Part shown: positions 59,430 to 64,000 of the stretch, one piece after another
Numbering within the stretch: position 1 is the stretch's first letter
How the letters are laid out: every line of letters begins with the position of its first letter
NCBI RefSeq assembly: GCF_008802365.1
Contig: NZ_VZQZ01000001.1
Location: 62,001-126,000, forward strand
Reading direction: 5' to 3'
DNA length: 64,000 nt
From: Oryzomonas japonica
GTDB lineage: Bacteria > Desulfobacterota > Desulfuromonadia > Geobacterales > Pseudopelobacteraceae
Program-made: the position numbers and the translations under genes
The notes under the pieces: model-generated
Told to the model about the DNA's origin: nothing
Database searches by the model: none
The model's input: only the letters and a program-made list of their open reading frames with translations

Positions 59430-59818
59430 CAGAGAAACCGGTGCTTTCCTCCCAGGAGCGGGCATTGAAATGCGCCGAACTGGCCTATGACAAAAAGGCC
59501 TTCGACATCCGGGCCCTGGACATCTCGAAGGTCTCCTCCATCGCCGACTACCTGGTGATCATCTCCGGCAACTCGGACAAGCAGAACCAAGCCATTGCCG
59601 ACGGCATCCGGACCGGCCTGAAGCAGTACGGCAAGATTCAGGATATCGAGGGGGAGAACGAGGGGAAGTGGATCGTCATGGATTACGGCGACGTGATCGT
59701 GCATATCTTCAGCGACCAGCTCCGTCATTACTACAAGCTGGACGAACTCTGGCACCTGGCACCGGAACTGGACCTGCCGGAGGAGATCAAAAGCGCCCGC
59801 AAGGAAGACGATTTTTGA
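59405..59818 (+). CDS. rsfS: Ribosomal silencing factor RsfS
   Basis: 137 residues from ATG 59405 (MPVTKTT). The core 'AYDKKAFDIRALDISKVSSIADYLVIISGNSDKQNQAIADGIRTGLK' and 'EGENEGKWIVMDYGDVIVHIFSDQLRHYYKLDELWHLAPELDL' are classic RsfS/Iojap. It binds uL14 to block subunit joining in starvation. A copy of the palindromic repeat follows one base after its stop. Confidence 0.96.
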   Translation: MPVTKTTVAEKPVLSSQERALKCAELAYDKKAFDIRALDISKVSSIADYLVIISGNSDKQNQAIADGIRTGLKQYGKIQDIEGENEGKWIVMDYGDVIVHIFSDQLRHYYKLDELWHLAPELDLPEEIKSARKEDDF

Positions 59819-59819
59819 C

Positions 59820-59960
59820 AGGTTGTTGAAAAACAGCCATCTCGCCGTCGTCCTCGCAGGCCCTTTCGTGCGGCGTAGCGCTGCTACGCCTCCTCAGGGC
59901 CTGCTGCGGTTACGACGATCTGACTATTTTTGAACAACCTGAGTTTTCACAAGCCTGTTA
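59820..59960 (+). repeat. Palindromic intergenic repeat, copy R3
   Basis: Begins two bases after the rsfS stop. It has the same ends and the same GGCGTAGC/GCTACGCC core stem as R2 and R4; the 3' arm is slightly degenerate (GAGTTTTCACAAGCCTGTTA). It ends 22 bases before rlmH. With R4 it forms a direct repeat flanking rlmH. Confidence 0.88.
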
Positions 59961-59982
59961 ATCTGACAAAACGGTACAAACG

Positions 59983-60441
59983 ATGAAGCTCCGAGTCCTC
60001 TGGGTGGGAAAGAGCAAGGAAGAGTGGGTCAAGGAGGCGCTGGCCGACTATGCCGGGCGCATCCGCCGTTACTGCCCGCTGGAGTTGTGCGAGGTGCGGG
60101 ACGAGAAGGGCGCCGAGGCCGAAGAGATGCGGCGGCGCGAGTGCGAGCGGCTGGAAAAGCAGATTCCGCCCGGAGCGACCCTGGTGCTGCTGGACGAGCG
60201 GGGCCGCCAGATGGCTTCCCCGGAACTGGCCGCCTTTATCGGGACACAGCGGGATGCCGGTATCGGTGAAGTGATTTTTGCCGTGGGGGGCGCCTACGGA
60301 TTTTCCGAAGAATTCCGCAGCCGCGGGCGGCTGCTCTCCCTGTCGAAGATGACCTTTACGCACCAGATGGTGCGGGTGTTTTTGCTGGAGCAGCTCTACC
60401 GGGCGTTCAGCATACTGAATAACGAACCGTATCATCATTGA
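59983..60441 (+). CDS. rlmH: 23S rRNA pseudouridine-1915 N3-methyltransferase RlmH
   Basis: 152 residues, a SPOUT methyltransferase. 'LRVLWVGKSKEEWVKEALADYAGRIRRYCPLELCEV', 'VLLDERGRQMASPELAAFI', the SAM knot 'EVIFAVGGAYGFSEEFRSR' and C-terminal 'LSLSKMTFTHQMVRVFLLEQLYRAFSILNNEPYHH' are textbook. Usual place behind rsfS, here isolated by repeats on both sides. ATG 59983 has little Shine-Dalgarno; the repeat separates it from upstream translation. Confidence 0.97.
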   Translation: MKLRVLWVGKSKEEWVKEALADYAGRIRRYCPLELCEVRDEKGAEAEEMRRRECERLEKQIPPGATLVLLDERGRQMASPELAAFIGTQRDAGIGEVIFAVGGAYGFSEEFRSRGRLLSLSKMTFTHQMVRVFLLEQLYRAFSILNNEPYHH

Positions 60442-60449
60442 CGAGTAAG

Positions 60450-60591
60450 AGGTTGTTGAAAAACAGCCATCTCGCCGCCATCCTCGAAAGCCCCTTCGTG
60501 CGGCGTAGCGCTGCTACGCCTCCTCAAGGCTTTCTCCGGGTGCGACGATCTGACTATTTTTGAACAACCCGAGTTTTTCAACAACCTGTTA
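60450..60591 (+). repeat. Palindromic intergenic repeat, copy R4
   Basis: Starts nine bases after the rlmH stop and ends 11 bases before the plsC GTG. Core stem GGCGTAGC/GCTACGCC as in R2 and R3; the closing end reads TTTTTCAACAACCTGTTA, here fully complementary to the opening AGGTTGTTGAAAAA. Confidence 0.88.
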
Positions 60592-60602
60592 AGCGAGACA
60601 CC

Positions 60603-61319
60603 GTGGACGCTTCCCGAATTCGGGCATACCTGTATCTGGCGTTGTTTGTTCCAATCACCTTCCTCTTCGCCGCCAGCGCGCTTCTCGGCACCCTGCTGGA
60701 CGGCAGCGGGAGGGTCTATGCCGTTCACGCCCGGCTCTGGGCGCGGCTGGCCCTTGCCATGGCCGGCGTCAGGGTGACGGTGAGCGGCAGCGAGCACCTC
60801 CCGGCCGGGCCGGTCATCTTCATGAGCAACCACCAGAGCAATTTCGACATCCTGGCGCTCCTGGCGGCCATGCCGCGCCAGATTTACTGGATCGCCAAGA
60901 AAGAGCTCTTCGATATCCCGGTCTTCGGCCCCTCCATGCGGCGCGGCGGCTACATTCCCCTGGACCGGGGCGACGGCCGCAAGGCGCTGAAGAGCATGGA
61001 CAACGCCGCTGCGATCATCAGGGAGGGGAAGAGCGTGGTCATGTTCCCCGAAGGGACCCGCTCCCTGACCCGGGAACTGCTGCCGTTCAAGCGCGGCGGC
61101 TTCATCCTGGCGCGCAAGGCCGGCGTGCCGGTGGTCCCGGTCACGATCAACGGCAGCGGCAGGATCAACCCCGCAGGCCTGATCAGGCTTTCGAGCGGTG
61201 CAATCGACATCGTGCTGCACCCGCCGCTGGTGCTGCCGCCGGACATTTCAAAAAGTGAAGCCGAAACAGCGCTGATGGAGCGGACCCGTTCCACCATCGT
61301 TTCGGCCCTGGAGCATTGA
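60603..61319 (+). CDS. plsC: 1-acyl-sn-glycerol-3-phosphate acyltransferase
   Basis: 238 residues. N-terminal hydrophobic segment 'LYLALFVPITFLFAASALLG'. Acyltransferase motif I 'MSNHQSNFDILALL' (NHxxxxD), motif II 'MRRGGYIPLDRGD', motif III 'VVMFPEGTRS', motif IV 'GVPVVPVTI'. Makes phosphatidic acid at the inner membrane. GTG 60603 is the first start after repeat R4 with GAG nearby. The stop abuts the ATG of the next small gene. Confidence 0.94.
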   Translation: MDASRIRAYLYLALFVPITFLFAASALLGTLLDGSGRVYAVHARLWARLALAMAGVRVTVSGSEHLPAGPVIFMSNHQSNFDILALLAAMPRQIYWIAKKELFDIPVFGPSMRRGGYIPLDRGDGRKALKSMDNAAAIIREGKSVVMFPEGTRSLTRELLPFKRGGFILARKAGVPVVPVTINGSGRINPAGLIRLSSGAIDIVLHPPLVLPPDISKSEAETALMERTRSTIVSALEH

Positions 61320-61505
61320 ATGGAAATCGGTTATCAGTATCTCGCGCTGGTCGTTGTCGGTCTCGCCGCCGTTATCTGGGGGTTGCCCGCGGCCCATCGC
61401 CTGCAAAAGCCGTACGATATCGCCGCCGCGCTGGCGGTCCTGGCCGGCGTCATCCTGACGGCGGTCGGCATCCTGTTGACCATAATCCCCTCATTTTTCA
61501 GGTGA
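61320..61505 (+). CDS. Small two-helix membrane protein
   Basis: 61 residues, mostly two membrane helices: 'YLALVVVGLAAVIWGLPAAHRL' (about 7-28) and 'IAAALAVLAGVILTAVGILLTII' (about 34-56), joined by 'QKPYD'. The ATG follows the plsC TGA directly (TGAATG), so it is probably translated by coupling. I do not recognise a family. High hydrophobicity and tight spacing on both sides support a real gene. Confidence 0.65.
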   Translation: MEIGYQYLALVVVGLAAVIWGLPAAHRLQKPYDIAAALAVLAGVILTAVGILLTIIPSFFR

Positions 61506-61509
61506 ATTA

Positions 61510-61911
61510 ATGGACGAACGAATCAAAAAAACCGCCGTCAACGCCGCCGTCATCATCGTGCTCACCCTGCTGTTGTTCCTCGCCGGGACCTGGTGGCGGC
61601 TGGAGGCCCAGTTCCAGGCGGGCGAAGCGGCCTTCACCAAGGGCGATTTCACCGGGGCGCTGGCAGGATACGAGTCGGCCATCCATATGTATATACCCTC
61701 CCATCCGACCATTGAAAAGGCGGCCCAAAAACTCTGGTTCCTGGGAGAAATCGCGGAACGGCAGGGGGACGTCAACCGTGCCCTGATCGCCTACCGTGCC
61801 CTGCGGAGCGCCTTCTACGCCGATCGCTGGCTGGTGCAGCCCGGCACGGAGTGGATCGGGCGCTGCGATCAAAAAATCGCCATGCTGGTGCCGTTACAGC
61901 GGGAGCGGTAA
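61510..61911 (+). CDS. Membrane-anchored TPR-like small protein
   Basis: 133 residues. N-terminal helix 'AVNAAVIIVLTLLLFLAGTWW' (about 9-29), then two TPR-like helical pairs: 'FQAGEAAFTKGDFTGALAGYESAIHMYI' and 'AAQKLWFLGEIAERQGDVNRALIAYRALRSAFYA'. A periplasm-facing interaction protein is likely; no named family recognised. Starts four bases after the previous gene. Confidence 0.7.
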   Translation: MDERIKKTAVNAAVIIVLTLLLFLAGTWWRLEAQFQAGEAAFTKGDFTGALAGYESAIHMYIPSHPTIEKAAQKLWFLGEIAERQGDVNRALIAYRALRSAFYADRWLVQPGTEWIGRCDQKIAMLVPLQRER

Positions 61912-61995
61912 CTTCGCTCAAGATCCATTCTCGGTGCGCCCCGTAGCCAGAGGGTGTACCGAACCATCGGCCCGTTGCGGCAGAAAGAAACGTCT

Positions 61996-63669
61996 ATGGA
62001 TACTCCAATATCAAATAGCGCCCTTCAGATCATCCCCCTCGGGGGGCTGGGCGAGATCGGCCTGAACATGATGGCCTACCAGCACGGCGACGATATCATC
62101 ATCGCCGACTGCGGCCTCATGTTTCCCGAGCCGGAGATGCTCGGCATCGACTACGTCATCCCCGACATCGCCTGGCTGCGGGAGCGCAGCGACCAGGTGC
62201 GCGCCATCTGCCTGACCCACGGTCACGAGGACCACATCGGCGCCCTCCCCTTCGTGCTGCAAGAGTTGAACGTGCCGGTGTACGGCACGGCCCTGACCCT
62301 CGGCTTCGTCAACGAAAAGCTCAAGGAGTACAAGCTGGACGGGGTGGTGGAACTGATCACGGTCAAGCCCCGGGACACGGTCGAACTGGGGTGCTTCCGG
62401 GTGGAATTCCTGCGGGTGGCCCATTCCGTCGTGGACGGTTGTGCCCTGGCCATCACGAGCCCGGAAGGCGTGGTGATCCACACCGGCGACTTCAAGATCG
62501 ACCAGACCCCGGTGGACGGGCAGCTGACCGACCTGGCCCGGCTTTCCGCCTACGGCGACCAGGGGGTGCTGGCCCTGCTTTCCGATTCCACCAATGTGGA
62601 GCGGGAGGGGTACACCATTTCCGAGAAGTACGTGGGCGAGGCCTTTGCCGATATCTTTCCCAAGTGCCAGGGGCGTATCATCGTGGCGGCTTTTTCCAGC
62701 AACATCCACCGCGTGCAGCAGGTGGCCGACGTGGCCATCGCCTGCGGCCGCAAGGTCCTGCTGAACGGCCGCTCCATGATCGCCAACGTGCGCATCGCCC
62801 GCGAACTCGGCTACCTGAACATCCCCGACGACATGCTCCTTGACGTGCGCGAACTCCCCTATCTGCCGCCCGAGCAGGTCTGCATGGTCACCACCGGCAG
62901 CCAGGGCGAGCCCATGTCGGCCCTGACCCGCATCGCCCTGGACGACCACAAGCAGATCAAGCTGGAGCGGGGCGACACGGTCATCCTCTCCTCCCGTTTC
63001 ATACCGGGCAACGAACGGACCATCTCGGAGTTGATCAATCATCTCTACCGCCGCGGGGCCGAGGTCTTCCACGAAAAGGTCTCCGAGGTCCACGTCTCGG
63101 GCCACGCCAGCCAGGAAGAGCTCAAGCTGATGATGAACGTCGTCCGGCCGCGTTTCTTCCTGCCGGTGCATGGCGAATACCGCCACCTGGTCAAGCATAT
63201 TCAGCTCGCCCAGAAGGTCGGCATCCCCGAGGAACGCTGCATCCTGGCCGTCAACGGCGACGTGGTCTCCTTTTACGCCGATACGGCGGCGATCACCGAA
63301 AAGGTGGAGTCGGGGCGGGTCTTCGTGGACGGCAAGGGGGTCGGCGACGTGGGGAGCGTGGTGCTCAAGGATCGCAAACACCTCTCCGAGGACGGCATGG
63401 TCGTGGTGATCATCGGCCTCAACCAGTCCAGCGGCGTCCTGATCCATGGGCCGGATATCGTATCCCGTGGGTTCGTGTTCGAGGACGAGAGCCAGGAGTA
63501 CCTGGAAACCGCCCGCGGCATCGTGGTCGATGCGCTGGACGAGTTGAACGACGAGATGCGCCGGGATTCGGAGGCGGTGAAGACCGCCGTGCGCCAGGCG
63601 TTGCGGCGCTTCTTCAAGAAGACCATCGAGCGGAGGCCGGTGATCCTGCCGGTGATCATGGAGATGTAG
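61996..63669 (+). CDS. rnj: Ribonuclease J
   Basis: 557 residues from ATG 61996 (MDTPISN), chosen over GTG 61954 because it follows AGAAAG and gives the standard RNase J length. The metallo-beta-lactamase/beta-CASP ribonuclease has 'LTHGHEDHIGALPF' (about 74-87) and further ligands in 'VAHSVVDGCALAITSPEGVVIHTGDFKID'. The beta-CASP region 'NGRSMIANVRIARELGYL' and 'TTGSQGEPMSALTRIA' is followed by 'VHVSGHASQEELKLMMNVVRPRFFLPVHGEYRHL'. Performs 5'-exo and endonucleolytic RNA decay and maturation. Confidence 0.96.
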   Translation: MDTPISNSALQIIPLGGLGEIGLNMMAYQHGDDIIIADCGLMFPEPEMLGIDYVIPDIAWLRERSDQVRAICLTHGHEDHIGALPFVLQELNVPVYGTALTLGFVNEKLKEYKLDGVVELITVKPRDTVELGCFRVEFLRVAHSVVDGCALAITSPEGVVIHTGDFKIDQTPVDGQLTDLARLSAYGDQGVLALLSDSTNVEREGYTISEKYVGEAFADIFPKCQGRIIVAAFSSNIHRVQQVADVAIACGRKVLLNGRSMIANVRIARELGYLNIPDDMLLDVRELPYLPPEQVCMVTTGSQGEPMSALTRIALDDHKQIKLERGDTVILSSRFIPGNERTISELINHLYRRGAEVFHEKVSEVHVSGHASQEELKLMMNVVRPRFFLPVHGEYRHLVKHIQLAQKVGIPEERCILAVNGDVVSFYADTAAITEKVESGRVFVDGKGVGDVGSVVLKDRKHLSEDGMVVVIIGLNQSSGVLIHGPDIVSRGFVFEDESQEYLETARGIVVDALDELNDEMRRDSEAVKTAVRQALRRFFKKTIERRPVILPVIMEM

Positions 63670-63702
63670 CGGGAACTGCCTTCACACATTCGCAACCAAA
63701 GT

Positions 63703-63737
63703 AAGGGCCTACAGAGTTGATCTGTAGGCCCTTTTTG
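63703..63737 (+). terminator. Intrinsic terminator after rnj
   Basis: AGGGCCTACAG (63704-63714) pairs with CTGTAGGCCCT (63722-63732) around seven bases, followed by TTTTGTT. Confidence 0.93.
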
Positions 63738-63969
63738 TTATTGGTCCGAACAACATTTTTTGTATCAAAGTGATACAAACGGCGGTGCCTGAACAGGTTT
63801 TAGGCGCCGTTTTTCATTTGAAAACAGCTGGATAGGCGATTGCCTCGTTTGTGTTAAATTTTTTAACATGCTGAAATTGCGTTGAAATGTGTGTTTTGGT
63901 GGAGTAGAAGGGGTATTGGTAAAAATGGATGGGAAATTATTGACTCAATGACTACACCATGGGGGGAAA
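63738..63969 (+). promoter_or_regulatory. Structured intergenic region with palindromes
   Basis: No gene is seen. TTTGTATCA (63759-63767) and TGATACAAA (63771-63779) form a perfect 9-bp inverted repeat around AAG. An adjoining hairpin AAACGGCG/CGCCGTTT (about 63777-63814) ends in TTTTTC and may be a second terminator. GTTAAA/TTTAAC (63853-63867) is a further short palindrome. The last 100 bases are A+T-rich and probably contain the promoter of the next gene. Confidence 0.5.
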
Positions 63970-64000
63970 ATGCTCACAAAGCTGGTGCTGGCACTCATCA
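63970..64000 (+). CDS. Start of a further gene (partial, 10 codons)
   Basis: ATG 63970 behind GGGGGG (63961-63966) opens a frame 'MLTKLVLALI' that runs off the window. The hydrophobic start suggests a signal peptide or membrane protein. Nothing more can be said. Confidence 0.4.
   Translation, partial: MLTKLVLALI

Noticed and set aside
59819-60592. Insertion sequence around rlmH
   Set aside because: The flanking repeats are direct copies of a 140-bp non-coding element also found elsewhere; rlmH is a housekeeping gene in its normal context and there is no transposase.
62011-63447. 478-residue minus-strand frame opposite RNase J
   Set aside because: Antisense of a well-conserved enzyme; no start signal or motif.

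Overview
The window is a stretch of a roughly 60% G+C Gram-negative chromosome. Gene order and protein features fit the Geobacter group (Desulfuromonadia/Geobacterales). The evidence is a long flagellar/chemotaxis cluster in the Geobacter-like order (flgBC-fliEFGHIJ ... flhF-flhG-fliA-flgFGAHIJNKL), a GEMM-I cyclic-di-GMP riboswitch, a GspC/D/E/F/L/M/N secretion operon, and the nadD-rsfS-rlmH and RNase J neighbourhoods. I found no tRNA, rRNA, CRISPR array, transposase or prophage. The genus assignment is an inference from context, not a database result.

Region 1 (1-1,849): the tail of a stand-alone FlhB C-terminal-domain protein, a roughly 150-bp palindromic repeat, and a phosphohexomutase. 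Region 2 (1,850-6,426): a sigma-70 promoter, a GEMM-I c-di-GMP riboswitch and an intrinsic terminator precede cheY, cheX, a CheC-like/pseudo-receiver fusion and a periplasmic TPR protein. Region 3 (6,573-36,187): after a sigma-54-type promoter come about 32 flagellar genes, all on the + strand and many overlapping by 1-4 bases. They encode rod, MS-ring, C-ring, export ATPase, hook-length control, hook, export gate, FlhF/FlhG placement proteins, sigma-28, P/L rings, rod-binding protein, FlgN chaperone and hook-filament junction proteins, ending at a strong terminator. Motor stator, flagellin, cap and FlgM genes are not here.

Region 4 (36,200-46,527): a MATE exporter with a close-set promoter. 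Then come leftward genes: DUF190 plus a CrcB fluoride channel, a large protein of unknown function, a metallo-beta-lactamase-fold hydrolase, and a six-gene run (gamma carbonic anhydrase, two DMT permeases, YbaK deacylase, MntH, tandem UspA). Region 5 (46,578-58,529): dapF, then gspC-D-E-F, a complete alpha-glucan phosphorylase gene, and gspL-M-N. The pseudopilin genes gspG-K normally expected between gspF and gspL are absent. Region 6 (58,557-64,000): a composite inverted-repeat intergenic element, nadD, rsfS, rlmH flanked by two further copies of the palindromic repeat, plsC, two small membrane proteins, RNase J, a terminator and the first codons of a further gene.

The likely theme is second-messenger control of motility. 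A c-di-GMP sensing leader RNA sits ahead of chemotaxis-type signal-terminating genes that lead into the basal-body operon. The main oddities are an apparent one-base disruption at the flhB start, a receiver domain without its phospho-acceptor aspartate, four same-orientation copies of a hairpin repeat placed directly behind stop codons, and glgP sitting where pseudopilins should be.
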